From assembly GCF_002886045.1 (NCBI RefSeq), contig NZ_CP025791.1, positions 3,983,001 through 4,047,000 on the forward strand: a stretch of DNA of 64,000 bases, read 5' to 3'. The translations under genes were made by a program, and so were the position numbers. The stretch's first letter is position 1; each line of letters starts with the position of its first letter. Source of the DNA: Flavivirga eckloniae. GTDB taxonomy: Bacteria > Bacteroidota > Bacteroidia > Flavobacteriales > Flavobacteriaceae. Positions 32,981 to 41,938 of this stretch are shown piece by piece. The notes below the pieces were generated by a model that searched no databases, was not told the DNA's origin, and was given only the letters and a program-made list of their open reading frames with translations.

Positions 32981-34483
32981 ATGAGAAATTCTACGGAAAG
33001 AAGACAAGAGATTTATGATAAAATAAAAGCGTCTTCTAAACAGGAATACATTCTTTCTGAAATGAGGCGTTTAGGCTTTTGGAATGAAGAGGACCTAGAT
33101 TTTGAAGCCGTTAATTTATTCTTCAAGCAAGAAAGTGAACTGTCTGCAAAACTACAGAAGCTTCTCAGGGAAAAAAGAGTTATTGAAGATCCTGAAGCTT
33201 TTCTTGCCAAGAAACACCAAGAACGAAAAATAGCTTCAAAAGCGTCGCAAAAAGAAACTAAAGAACGACGTGAAAAAACACGTTTAGAAAAAGCTGAAAA
33301 GTGGCGAGTGTCCAAGGCAAAGGATATTGTTTATTTAGGAGAAAACTACTCGCATCAGCTTAATGATAAAACATCAGATGCTAGCCGATTAAAAGCCCAA
33401 AGCTTACCGGTTATGCATCATGCGGAAGACTTAGCTTTGGCAATGAAAATTTCGATAGGAGAGCTTCGATTTCTTTCTTATTCCAGAAAAAACTCTAAAA
33501 TAAGTCATTACAAAAGATTTCAAGTAGCTAAGAAAACGGGTGGATACCGTTTAATTTCGGCGCCTATGCCTAAATTAAAAAAGACGCAGCACTGGATTTT
33601 AGAAAACATACTAAACAATGTGCCTGTACATGAAAATGCTCATGGCTGTGTTATTGGTAAATCAATAAAAACGAACGCCATTCCTCATGTTGGTAAGGAT
33701 GTGGTAATTAATCAGGATTTTAAAAACTTTTTCCCATCGGTTACTTATAATCGTATTAAAGGTGTATTTAAATCTTTAGGGTATTCTAACCAAGTGGCTA
33801 CTATTTTATCTTTGCTTTGTTCCGAGCCAAAAATTTTGGATATCTCTTTATTAGGAGAGGATTATTATGCGCAACAAGGAGAACGATTTTTACCTCAAGG
33901 ATCGCCATGTAGTCCCGCAATAACTAATATTCTTTGTAAGAAGTTGGATCATAGATTGTCAGGGTTAGCCAAGAAATATGGTTTTGAATATACTAGATAT
34001 GTAGACGATATTACATTTTCTTCAAACAATAATAATTTTAAAAAGATAACGCCACTTCTTAAATATTCACGCTATATAGTAAACAGTGAGAATTTTAAGT
34101 TGCATCCGGAGAAATTACGTGTTATGAAGCGTAATGCGAAGCAGGAAGTGACTGGCGTTGTTGTAAATGAAAAAGCTAACATATCCAAGAAATCCTTAAA
34201 ACGGTTTAGGACACTTTTATTTCAGATAGAGAAAGATGGTATTGAAGGTAAATTTTGGAATAAAAGTGGAAATGTTTTAGCTCAAATAGATGGTTATGCT
34301 AATTTTATTTATCAGATAGACCAAGATAAAGGAGTTGTTTATAAAAAACGTGTAAATGCTATTCTCGAAACTTATAAGTATAAAGAAAACCACAGAAGCA
34401 AATACATTTCGAACACAAATAAAGGTTCTGCCTCTTCTTTTGGCAGATTTGTGAAGAAAATTGCTTCACTTTTTAGAAAATGA
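32981..34483 (+). CDS. Retron reverse transcriptase
   Basis: A 500-residue RT. The retron-specific NAxxH motif is present as TNAIPH (residues 231-236), followed by palm motif A QDFKNFFPSV (245-254), LPQGSPCSPAITN (304-316), catalytic YVDD (340-343) and the VTG motif of region Y (390-392), which contacts the msr. About 150 residues precede the RT fold, including a Lys/Arg/Glu-rich helix (about 75-113), longer than in compact retron RTs. No maturase or endonuclease domain follows, so it is not a group II intron RT. It lies 11 bp downstream of the msr-msd arm a2, last in an operon with the WGR/HEAT and SWIM genes. Confidence 0.93.
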   Translation: MRNSTERRQEIYDKIKASSKQEYILSEMRRLGFWNEEDLDFEAVNLFFKQESELSAKLQKLLREKRVIEDPEAFLAKKHQERKIASKASQKETKERREKTRLEKAEKWRVSKAKDIVYLGENYSHQLNDKTSDASRLKAQSLPVMHHAEDLALAMKISIGELRFLSYSRKNSKISHYKRFQVAKKTGGYRLISAPMPKLKKTQHWILENILNNVPVHENAHGCVIGKSIKTNAIPHVGKDVVINQDFKNFFPSVTYNRIKGVFKSLGYSNQVATILSLLCSEPKILDISLLGEDYYAQQGERFLPQGSPCSPAITNILCKKLDHRLSGLAKKYGFEYTRYVDDITFSSNNNNFKKITPLLKYSRYIVNSENFKLHPEKLRVMKRNAKQEVTGVVVNEKANISKKSLKRFRTLLFQIEKDGIEGKFWNKSGNVLAQIDGYANFIYQIDQDKGVVYKKRVNAILETYKYKENHRSKYISNTNKGSASSFGRFVKKIASLFRK

Positions 34484-34597
34484 TATATGTATGTTTCTTT
34501 AATGCTATTTGTTATTATTGCAACAAATAACATTTTTTCCAAAGATAAAATCCGTTAAAGTAAAGTTGTCTTATGTTGAATAATTCAAGGATGCTTA

Positions 34598-34643
34598 ACA
34601 AAAAAAGTTCAACTACTATTCTTTATCAGAATAATAGTTGAAC
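34598..34643 (-). terminator. Terminator downstream of the acyl-CoA dehydrogenase gene
   Basis: GTTCAACTACTATTCT (34607-34622) pairs with AGAATAATAGTTGAAC (34628-34643) with one mismatch and a 5-base loop. On the minus strand the hairpin is followed by a run of seven T. It may also slow transcription leaving the retron operon, but on the plus strand there is no T-run. Confidence 0.7.
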
Positions 34644-34724
34644 AGCATAGTTTGGTTTATTTATTAGTAAGTAAAAAAACAAAAATAAAAACCTCTGGTA
34701 AATAGGTTTTTAAAGCTGAGCATG

Positions 34725-35867
34725 TTATTCTTTTATAAGGCTTCTTGAAATTACTATTTTTTGAATTTCTGATGTTCCTTCGTAAATCTGTGTGATTTTT
34801 GCATCACGCATTAGGCGTTCTACATGGTACTCTTTTACAAAACCATTACCACCGTGTATTTGAACGGCTTCAACCGTTTGTTCCATAGCAACTTTGGAAG
34901 CATAAAGTTTAGCTATTGCACTCGATTTGTCATAATTATTACCTTGATCTTTATCCCAGGCAGCTTTCATAACCAAATGGCGTGCCGCTTCAATTTCGGT
35001 ATACATATCGGCTAATTTAAAGGCGATTGCCTGATGGTTGCAAATTTCGGTACCAAAGGCTTTTCGTTCTTTCGAATATTTTAAAGCCAATTCGAAGGCG
35101 CCCGAAGCAATTCCTAAAGCTTGAGAGGCAATACCAATACGTCCTCCAGATAACGTTTTCATTGCAAATTTAAATCCAAAGCCATCCTCGCCTATTCTAT
35201 TTTCTTTTGGAACCTTTACGTCGTTAAATTGTAACGTATGTGTATCACTACCTCGAATTCCTAATTTATCTTCTTTAGGACCGATATCGAAACCTTCCAT
35301 ACCTTTTTCAAGAATAAAAGCGTTAATGCCCTTGTGTCCTTTTTCTTTATCGGTTTGAGCGATTACTAAATATACATCAGAGCGTCCACCGTTAGTGATC
35401 CAGTTTTTAGTTCCATTAAGCAGGTAGTGATCTCCTTTGTCAATAGCCGTAGTTTTTTGTGAAGTAGCGTCGCTACCAGCCTCTGGTTCACTTAAGCAAA
35501 AGGCGCCAAGATATTCACCAGTAGCCAATTTTGTTAAATATTTTTGTTTTTGCTCCTCAGAACCGAAAGCTTCTAATCCATAACAAACCAATGAATTGTT
35601 TACAGAAACCATAACAGATGCAGAGGCATCAATTTTTGATAATTCTTCCATAATAAGAACATAAGAAACAGCGTCCATGCCACTACCGCCATATTTAGGA
35701 TCTACCATAACGCCCATAAAACCTAATTCGCCCATTTTTCTTACTAGTTCATTAGGGAATTCTTGTTTATTGTCACGTTCAATAACTCCTGGGAGTAATT
35801 CGGTTTGGGCAAAATCGCGAGCAGCATCGCGTATCATGATATGTTCTTCAGAAAGATTAAAATCCAT
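34725..35867 (-). CDS. Acyl-CoA dehydrogenase
   Basis: A 380-residue FAD enzyme catalysing alpha,beta-dehydrogenation of acyl-CoA. The ATG at 35865-35867 (MDFNLSEEHIMIRD) is the family start; a longer frame to 35909 adds a foreign hydrophobic stretch. Signatures are FCLSEPEAGSDATS (FAD/substrate loop), GGRIGIASQALGIA, QIHGGNGFVKEYHVERLMRD, and the catalytic glutamate in IYEGTSEIQ near the C-terminus. This short-/branched-chain type is usual in flavobacterial fatty-acid and amino-acid breakdown. It is divergent from anmK. Confidence 0.92.
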   Translation of the reverse strand: MDFNLSEEHIMIRDAARDFAQTELLPGVIERDNKQEFPNELVRKMGELGFMGVMVDPKYGGSGMDAVSYVLIMEELSKIDASASVMVSVNNSLVCYGLEAFGSEEQKQKYLTKLATGEYLGAFCLSEPEAGSDATSQKTTAIDKGDHYLLNGTKNWITNGGRSDVYLVIAQTDKEKGHKGINAFILEKGMEGFDIGPKEDKLGIRGSDTHTLQFNDVKVPKENRIGEDGFGFKFAMKTLSGGRIGIASQALGIASGAFELALKYSKERKAFGTEICNHQAIAFKLADMYTEIEAARHLVMKAAWDKDQGNNYDKSSAIAKLYASKVAMEQTVEAVQIHGGNGFVKEYHVERLMRDAKITQIYEGTSEIQKIVISRSLIKE

Positions 35868-35961
35868 AATTATTCGATTTGTTGTTGATTTGATAAAAAA
35901 TATGTACAAATATAGCTTTTTGATGTCATATTTTCAATGAGTATTGTTATTTTTACACAAT

Positions 35962-37026
35962 ATGATAAAAAATAGATATCAGGTTATAGGTGTTATGTCT
36001 GGAACATCGTTAGATGGAATAGACGTTGTTTGCATAGAATTTGAATTCGATAATGCATGGCATTTTAAAATTACGCATTCAGAAACAATTAGTTACAGTT
36101 CTCGTTGGGAAAATATACTTCGCAATTTAGTTTCGTATAATACCGACGAATTAGAGCAAATAGATAATGATTATACTAATTATCTGTCTGACGTTATTAA
36201 TGACTTTATTAATAAAAACAATATAAAAGGTATTGATGCTATATGTTCGCATGGACATACTGCTTTGCATCAGCCGGATAGTGGATTGACTTATCAAATA
36301 GGGAATAAACCAAATATAGCAACACTATTGGGAGAAAAAGTGATTTGCGATTTTAGGGTTCAGGATGTAGAACTTGGCGGACAAGGAGCACCTCTGGTTC
36401 CCATAGGTGATGAGTTATTGTTTTTTGATTACAATTTTTGTTTAAACCTAGGCGGTTTTGCAAATATATCTACCACATTAAATAATGATAGAATAGCTTA
36501 CGATATTTGTCCGGTAAACATTGTATTGAATCATTATGTTAGGTTAATTGGATTTGATTATGATGATGAAGGCAAAATAGCAGCAACAGGAAGTATAAAT
36601 AACGATTTGTTGGAAAGATTAAATAACCTCGATTTTTATAAAGAAACCTACCCAAAATCTCTGGGGCTAGAATGGGTAAATAAAAACATTTTTCCGTTAA
36701 TCGATTCTTTTCAATTAGAAACAAAAGATATTCTAAAAACTTTCGTCGAACATATTGCTATACAAATAGCGAAAGAAATAAATAAAAAGCAAAATAGTTC
36801 CGTTCTTGTTACTGGAGGAGGAGCTTATAATAACTACCTAATGGATAGGCTTAAACAACATACGCAACACGATATTGTAATACCCTCTAATACGGTTGTT
36901 GAGTTTAAAGAAGCGTTGATTTTTGGGCTTTTAGGCGTGCTAAAACTAAGAAATGAAATCAATTGCTTACAAAGTGTAACCGGCGCTTCAAAAAACCATA
37001 GTTCAGGTAAAATTTATCTGCCATAA
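35962..37026 (+). CDS. anmK: Anhydro-N-acetylmuramic acid kinase
   Basis: A 354-residue peptidoglycan-recycling kinase that opens and phosphorylates 1,6-anhydroMurNAc. The ATG at 35962 (MIKNRYQVIGVMSGTSLDG) gives the standard start; an upstream TTG at 35944 is less likely. Motifs include VMSGTSLDGID (ATP loop), AICSHGHTALHQP, DFRVQDVELGGQGAPLVP with the catalytic aspartate, LNLGGFANIS and VTGGGAYNNYLMDRL. Followed by an A/T-rich stem (37030-37060) that may terminate it. Confidence 0.92.
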   Translation: MIKNRYQVIGVMSGTSLDGIDVVCIEFEFDNAWHFKITHSETISYSSRWENILRNLVSYNTDELEQIDNDYTNYLSDVINDFINKNNIKGIDAICSHGHTALHQPDSGLTYQIGNKPNIATLLGEKVICDFRVQDVELGGQGAPLVPIGDELLFFDYNFCLNLGGFANISTTLNNDRIAYDICPVNIVLNHYVRLIGFDYDDEGKIAATGSINNDLLERLNNLDFYKETYPKSLGLEWVNKNIFPLIDSFQLETKDILKTFVEHIAIQIAKEINKKQNSSVLVTGGGAYNNYLMDRLKQHTQHDIVIPSNTVVEFKEALIFGLLGVLKLRNEINCLQSVTGASKNHSSGKIYLP

Positions 37027-37063
37027 AATAACAAAAAAGTAAACTTAAAGATTTTTTGTTTTT

Positions 37064-37071
37064 TATATTTG
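37064..37071 (+). promoter_or_regulatory. Candidate -7 box TATATTTG for the glutamate dehydrogenase-family gene
   Basis: An exact TAnnTTTG match 88 bp upstream of the ATG at 37160. It directly follows an A/T-rich stem AACAAAAAA/TTTTTTGTT (37030-37038/37052-37060). No -33 TTG at the standard spacing. Confidence 0.35.
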
Positions 37072-37159
37072 TTACTGTAATAATTTAAATCATTTTTCAG
37101 ATGACTCAGCTTTAGCTACGCTTAATATATACTCCGGAAGAATTGGATAGTAGCTATAT

Positions 37160-38407
37160 ATGAATCAACTAAAAAATAAAATGAAAGAATTATTAAAAAA
37201 GTACGAAAAGAAACAACCTGAAATAGTATTTAATTGGAAAGATCCAAAAACAGATGCCGAAGGCTGGACGGTTATAAATTCATTACGAGGGGGAGCTGCA
37301 GGAGGAGGAACTCGCATGAGAAAAGGATTGGATATGAATGAAGTTTTGTCCTTAGCTAAAACCATGGAAATTAAATTTACGGTTTCTGGTCCTGCCATAG
37401 GAGGAGCAAAATCGGGAATTAATTTCGACCCAAAAGACCCTCGGAAAAAAGGGGTTTTAGAGCGTTGGTATGCAGCTGTATCTCCATTATTAAAGAGTTA
37501 TTATGGTACGGGAGGTGACTTAAATGTTGATGAAACTCACGAAGTTATTCCAATTACAGAAGAGAGTGGTGTTTGGCACCCACAGGAGGGTGTCTTTAAC
37601 GGACATTTTAAACCAACCGAAGCAGATAAAATAAATAGAATAGGACAATTAAGACAAGGGGTTATTAAAGTTATAGAAAACCCTGATTTTTCCCCTAATG
37701 TATCCCGAAAGTATACTGTAGCAGATATGATTACTGGTTTTGGCGTTGCTGAAGCCGTTAAACATTATTATACTATTTATGGCGGTTCTGTTAAAGGGAA
37801 ACGTGCCGTAATTCAAGGCTTTGGGAATGTTGGTGCAGCGGCCGCTTTTTATTTGTCACAAATGGGCGCTAAGGTTGTAGGGATTATAGATGTTGCAGGA
37901 GGTTTAATTAATGAGTCTGGATTCTCTTTTGAAGAGATTACAAACTTATTTCTTGCAAAAAACGGGAATACTTTGGTTAGCGATAATTTAATCCCTTTTG
38001 AAGAAGCTAACGAAAAGATTTGGTCTATTCAAACAGAGATATTTGCGCCTTGTGCAGCATCCCGTTTAATTACCATTCATCAGATAGATCAAATGATCGA
38101 TAGTGGATTAGAAGTTATTTCCTGTGGGGCAAATGTACCTTTTGCCGATAAGGAAATTTTCTTTGGACCCATTATGGAGCATACCGATTATAAAGTAAGT
38201 TTAATTCCGGATTTTATTTCTAATTGCGGAATGGCTCGTGTGTTTGCATATTTTATGGAACGTAAAGTGCAAATGACAGATGAAGCCATATTTAATGATA
38301 CATCAAATATAATAAAAGAAGCACTTGAAAGAGTGTATAATAAAAATCAATTAAAAACGGAAATTAGTGCAACAGCTTTTGAGATTGCACTAAACCAATT
38401 AATATAA
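37160..38407 (+). CDS. Glu/Leu/Phe/Val dehydrogenase family protein
   Basis: A 415-residue NAD(P)-dependent amino-acid dehydrogenase. The N-terminal dimerisation/catalytic domain shows RGGAAGGGTRM and GGAKSGINFDP (the catalytic-lysine loop, Ser in place of the common Gly), then GGDLNVDE in place of the usual APDVxT. The C-terminal Rossmann domain carries AVIQGFGNVGAAAA. It deaminates an amino acid, most likely glutamate, but the altered loops make substrate uncertain. An alternative ATG at 37181 (MKELLKKYEKK) is also possible. nhaD starts 10 bp downstream, so they probably share a transcript. Confidence 0.85.
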   Translation: MNQLKNKMKELLKKYEKKQPEIVFNWKDPKTDAEGWTVINSLRGGAAGGGTRMRKGLDMNEVLSLAKTMEIKFTVSGPAIGGAKSGINFDPKDPRKKGVLERWYAAVSPLLKSYYGTGGDLNVDETHEVIPITEESGVWHPQEGVFNGHFKPTEADKINRIGQLRQGVIKVIENPDFSPNVSRKYTVADMITGFGVAEAVKHYYTIYGGSVKGKRAVIQGFGNVGAAAAFYLSQMGAKVVGIIDVAGGLINESGFSFEEITNLFLAKNGNTLVSDNLIPFEEANEKIWSIQTEIFAPCAASRLITIHQIDQMIDSGLEVISCGANVPFADKEIFFGPIMEHTDYKVSLIPDFISNCGMARVFAYFMERKVQMTDEAIFNDTSNIIKEALERVYNKNQLKTEISATAFEIALNQLI

Positions 38408-38417
38408 TATTTATTTT

Positions 38418-39809
38418 ATGGAAGCAACAATTATTTTAGTATTCGTAATGGGTTATTTGGCGATTACTTTAGAACATAGTATTAAAATCGATAAACTTAT
38501 ACCGGCACTGGTCATGATGGCCATATGCTGGGCATTAATTGCCCTGGGTTTAGACAGCTTCCCGCAATGGTTTGATTCTTCAAAACATGCTTTATTAGAA
38601 GGTTTTGGCGCATTTGGTCACGATGAAAAAATGCACCTTATGGAAGAAACCTTACTCCATCATTTAGGTAAAACATCAGAAATATTGGTGTTCCTTTTAG
38701 GAGCAATGACCATAGTTGAAATTATTGATTACTTTGACGGATTTTCAACAATCAAGGATTTTATAAAGACTAAAAAGAAGTCCAAGATTTTATGGATTTT
38801 CTCCATCTTGGCATTCATTCTTTCGGCTATAATCGATAATCTTACAGCTACAATTGTACTTATTTCTATACTTCAAAAAATTGTAAAAGATAGAAACGTA
38901 CGTATTTGGTTTGCAGGTTTAATTATTATTGCTGCCAATGCTGGAGGTGCTTGGTCGCCTATTGGAGATGTTACAACTACGATGTTATGGATTGGTAAAA
39001 AAGTAACAACAGGTAATTTAATAACATTTTTGTTTATACCGTCGCTTTTATGTATGGCTGTACCATCGTTTATCGCATCATTTTTACCAGCATTTAAAGG
39101 GGAGTTAGATGTTGAAGAGGTTCAGGAAAAAAAGAAATCAAAGTTTAGTGGTACCATGCTTTATCTTGGTTTAGGAGCCATAGTATTTGTACCAATATTT
39201 AAAATGGTAACACATTTACCTCCTTACGTAGGTATGATGCTTTCGCTAGGTGTTGTGGCCATTTTTGCAGAGATTTATAGTAGTTCTAAGTTTAGTATGA
39301 CTGAGCTAGACGCCGAAGAAAGTGATGCGCATGCGCACCACAGTCCGGTGCATTATTCATTATCAAAAATAGAATTACCAAGTATATTATTCTTTTTAGG
39401 TATCTTGATGGCCGTAGCCGCTTTGGAATCTTTAGGGATTTTATTTGGGTTTGCATCATCTTTGCAAGAATCAATGCCGCAATTAGGAACAGAAATACAC
39501 GCTGGAGGCGTATCAGATTTAGTTGTGTTATTATTAGGTGTAGGGTCTGCAGTTATAGATAATGTACCGCTAGTGGCTGCTAGTTTAGGAATGTTCTCAG
39601 AACCGTTAGATCATGAGTTGTGGCACTTTATTGCCTTTTCTGCAGGAACAGGTGGTAGTATGTTAATTATAGGGTCTGCAGCCGGTGTAGTAGCCATGGG
39701 AATGGAAAAAATAGATTTTTTCTGGTACTTAAAAAAGATTTCATGGTTAGCCTTAATAGGTTTTCTTGTAGGATCTGCTGCATTTATGGTAACCAGAATG
39801 ATATTCTAG
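38418..39809 (+). CDS. nhaD: Na+/H+ antiporter NhaD
   Basis: A 463-residue inner-membrane protein with 10-12 hydrophobic segments. Family blocks are ETLLHHLGKTSEILVFLLGAM (written here as ETLLHHLGK and FLLGAMTIVEI), AIIDNLTATIV, AANAGGAWSPIGDVTTTMLW and VIDNVPLVAAS, where the conserved aspartates take part in Na+/H+ exchange. A His-rich loop (DAHAHHSPVH) is cytoplasmic or periplasmic. It fits salt tolerance in a marine bacterium. Downstream (39810-39971) there is only a weak CCTC/GAGG stem. Confidence 0.9.
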   Translation: MEATIILVFVMGYLAITLEHSIKIDKLIPALVMMAICWALIALGLDSFPQWFDSSKHALLEGFGAFGHDEKMHLMEETLLHHLGKTSEILVFLLGAMTIVEIIDYFDGFSTIKDFIKTKKKSKILWIFSILAFILSAIIDNLTATIVLISILQKIVKDRNVRIWFAGLIIIAANAGGAWSPIGDVTTTMLWIGKKVTTGNLITFLFIPSLLCMAVPSFIASFLPAFKGELDVEEVQEKKKSKFSGTMLYLGLGAIVFVPIFKMVTHLPPYVGMMLSLGVVAIFAEIYSSSKFSMTELDAEESDAHAHHSPVHYSLSKIELPSILFFLGILMAVAALESLGILFGFASSLQESMPQLGTEIHAGGVSDLVVLLLGVGSAVIDNVPLVAASLGMFSEPLDHELWHFIAFSAGTGGSMLIIGSAAGVVAMGMEKIDFFWYLKKISWLALIGFLVGSAAFMVTRMIF

Positions 39810-39945
39810 ATTAAAAAATAATACCTCATTTTTTATCGAGGACTGTAAATATAATTGTTATTATCTCTAACTTGCTTATGGATAGACGTATTAAGAATCT
39901 AAGTAAAAAGCTTGTGACTATACTTTAATAAGAAAAGAAACGTTA

Positions 39946-39953
39946 TACATTTG
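39946..39953 (+). promoter_or_regulatory. Candidate -7 box TACATTTG for exbB
   Basis: An exact TAnnTTTG match 18 bp upstream of the exbB ATG (39972), placing the transcription start a few bases before the gene. No clear -33 TTG. Confidence 0.45.
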
Positions 39954-39971
39954 CAATAAATTTTAAATTAT

Positions 39972-40673
39972 ATGCTTTATACATTATTACTTAACCAACA
40001 AGAAGGAGCAGAAGTGCTTACCGACGAAGAATCAGTTGAAAAAACACTCTCAATTATAGAACTAATAGGTAGCGGAGGGGCTGCAGGACAATTTATTATA
40101 GCAGTTCTATTTATATTATTAGTAGGAGCTATTTATATTTATTTCGAACGCATTTTTGCTATAAAAGCGGCTTCTAAGGTAGATTCAAATTTTATGAATC
40201 AAATTAAAGATCATGTGAGCAACGGAAAAATAGATTCGGCTCAAATGTTATGCGCCCAAGTAAATTCCCCAGTTTCCAGATTAATTGGTAAAGGAATTTC
40301 AAGAATTGGAAAACCGTTAGCAGATATTAATACAGCCATCGAGAATGCCGGACGATTAGAAATTTATGGTCTAGAGAAGAATGTGAGTATTTTAGCAACA
40401 ATCTCTGGAGCTGGACCTATGATCGGGTTTCTTGGTACAGTTATCGGAATGATATTGGCAATATTTGAACTGGCCAATGCTGGAGGAACAATACAAATGG
40501 ATGTTTTGGCAAGTGGTCTTTATACGGCAATGACAACAACGGTAGCAGGATTAATTGTAGGTATTGTTGCTTATATTGCATATAACCATTTGGTTGTAAA
40601 GACAGATAAAGTAGTGTACCAGATGGAAGCGAATTCTTTAGAATTCTTAGATCACTTAAACGAACCGACATAG
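39972..40673 (+). CDS. exbB: MotA/TolQ/ExbB proton channel protein
   Basis: A 233-residue inner-membrane protein with three transmembrane segments (about 35-55, 135-160 and 180-205). It has the TolQ/ExbB core: ATISGAGPMIGFLGTVIGMI and GLYTAMTTTVAGLIVGIVAY. It forms the proton channel that, with ExbD and TonB, energises outer-membrane transport. The stop is 2 bp before exbD, in the exbB-exbD-tonB-folC operon. Confidence 0.9.
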   Translation: MLYTLLLNQQEGAEVLTDEESVEKTLSIIELIGSGGAAGQFIIAVLFILLVGAIYIYFERIFAIKAASKVDSNFMNQIKDHVSNGKIDSAQMLCAQVNSPVSRLIGKGISRIGKPLADINTAIENAGRLEIYGLEKNVSILATISGAGPMIGFLGTVIGMILAIFELANAGGTIQMDVLASGLYTAMTTTVAGLIVGIVAYIAYNHLVVKTDKVVYQMEANSLEFLDHLNEPT

Positions 40674-40674
40674 T

Positions 40675-41067
40675 ATGAATTTTAGAGGTAGAAATAAAGT
40701 AACTCCAGAATTCAATATGTCTTCAATGACAGATATTGTATTCTTGCTACTCATATTTTTTATGATTGCTTCAACGCTGGTAACAACTAATGCTATCGAT
40801 ATAGTATTACCAAAAGCAAGTGGGAAGACAGAGAATAAGAAATCTGTAGCGGTGAGTATAAAAAAGAACCTAACCTATTATGTAGACCAAAAACTTGTTG
40901 GAGAAAGCGTTTTAGAAAATGAATTATTAGCAGCACTGTCTTCAAAAGAAAAACCAACTATTGTTTTAAGAGCAGAGAAATCTGTTCCTGTAGAAAATGT
41001 AGTTAAGGTTATGGATATAGCTAACAGAAACAAGTTTAAAGTTATTTTGGCGGTAAAGCCTAAATAA
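40675..41067 (+). CDS. exbD: Biopolymer transporter ExbD
   Basis: A 130-residue protein with a short cytoplasmic N-terminus (RNKVTPEFNMSSMTDIVFLLLIFFMIAST across about residues 5-33), one transmembrane helix with the conserved aspartate (TDIVFLLL), and a periplasmic domain (TIVLRAEKSVP... VMDIANRNKFKVILAV). Partner of the preceding ExbB. Located 2 bp after exbB. Confidence 0.92.
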   Translation: MNFRGRNKVTPEFNMSSMTDIVFLLLIFFMIASTLVTTNAIDIVLPKASGKTENKKSVAVSIKKNLTYYVDQKLVGESVLENELLAALSSKEKPTIVLRAEKSVPVENVVKVMDIANRNKFKVILAVKPK

Positions 41068-41081
41068 AAATAGTTTATTTA

Positions 41082-41933
41082 ATGAGGAAGTACTTCAAAA
41101 CCAAACATGAAAGAAATTCAGCAAAGTTAACAACGTTAATCGCTATTATTTTGTTGCTATTACTATTTGTGGTTGGTACGCCTTACATGGATCCTCCTGA
41201 GGAATATGGCGTTGCTGTAAATTTTGGTAATTCAAATTTTGGTAAAGGTAGAGTTCAACCTTTAAAACCAGTAAAATCTGAGCCCCGAAAAGTAGAGCAA
41301 CCGCCTCAGCCAGAAGCGTCGAAATCTGAGCCAACTAAGGCTGCAGAAGCCAAAGAAGAAGTTTTAACACAGGATAACGCCGAATCTATAGCCATTAAAA
41401 AGCAAAAAGAAGCCGAAGCAAAAGCAAAAGCTATTGCAGAAGCTAAGGCTAAGGCTGAAGCCGAAAGAATTGCTAAAGAAAAACGAGAGCAAGAAGAAAA
41501 AAAGAGAAAGCTCGATGCTTTAATTGGTGGAGTGAGCAAATCTGAAGGTAGTGAGACCGGTAGTGAAGGAAACGATAATAGAGCAGGCGATAAAGGGCAA
41601 TTAGACGGAAATCCTTATGCACCTAGCTATTTTGGAGGTAAGGGTAGCGGAAGCGGTGGCGTAGGCTACGGGCTTAATGGTCGTGGAAGCGCTTCATTTA
41701 AAAGACTTAAACAAGATTGCAATGAATCTGGAATGGTAATCGTAAAGATTATTGTAAACCGAAGCGGAAATGTTGTTGAAGCCGTTCCGGGAGTAAGAGG
41801 TACAACCAATACAGCACAATGTTTATTGGAACCGGCAAAAAAAATTGCGTTGTCACATAAATGGCGATCAGATTCTAAAGCACCAGCAAAACAGATTGGT
41901 TTTGTAAAAGTAAACTTCAAACTAGGGCAATAG
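41082..41933 (+). CDS. TonB-like energy transducer
   Basis: A 283-residue protein with an N-terminal transmembrane helix (LTTLIAIILLLLLFVVGTPYM) and a periplasmic Pro/Glu/Lys linker. An Ala/Glu/Lys-rich helical stretch (about 105-150) and a Gly/Ser-rich segment come next. The compact C-terminal TonB-type domain contains SGMVIVKIIVNRSGNVVEAVPG. Encoded 14 bp after exbD, it completes a TonB-ExbBD set, the linker spanning the periplasm. It could alternatively act in a Tol-like system, but no tolB or pal is adjacent. Confidence 0.85.
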   Translation: MRKYFKTKHERNSAKLTTLIAIILLLLLFVVGTPYMDPPEEYGVAVNFGNSNFGKGRVQPLKPVKSEPRKVEQPPQPEASKSEPTKAAEAKEEVLTQDNAESIAIKKQKEAEAKAKAIAEAKAKAEAERIAKEKREQEEKKRKLDALIGGVSKSEGSETGSEGNDNRAGDKGQLDGNPYAPSYFGGKGSGSGGVGYGLNGRGSASFKRLKQDCNESGMVIVKIIVNRSGNVVEAVPGVRGTTNTAQCLLEPAKKIALSHKWRSDSKAPAKQIGFVKVNFKLGQ

Positions 41934-41938
41934 TAATA

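Noticed and set aside
32981-34483. Group II intron maturase or DGR reverse transcriptase
   Set aside because: No maturase or HNH domain, no intron domain V structure or accessory avd-like gene. NAxxH and VTG motifs plus the upstream msr-msd identify a retron RT.
35944-35961. Upstream TTG start for anmK
   Set aside because: The ATG at 35962 places the conserved MSGTSLDG motif at the usual distance from the N-terminus.
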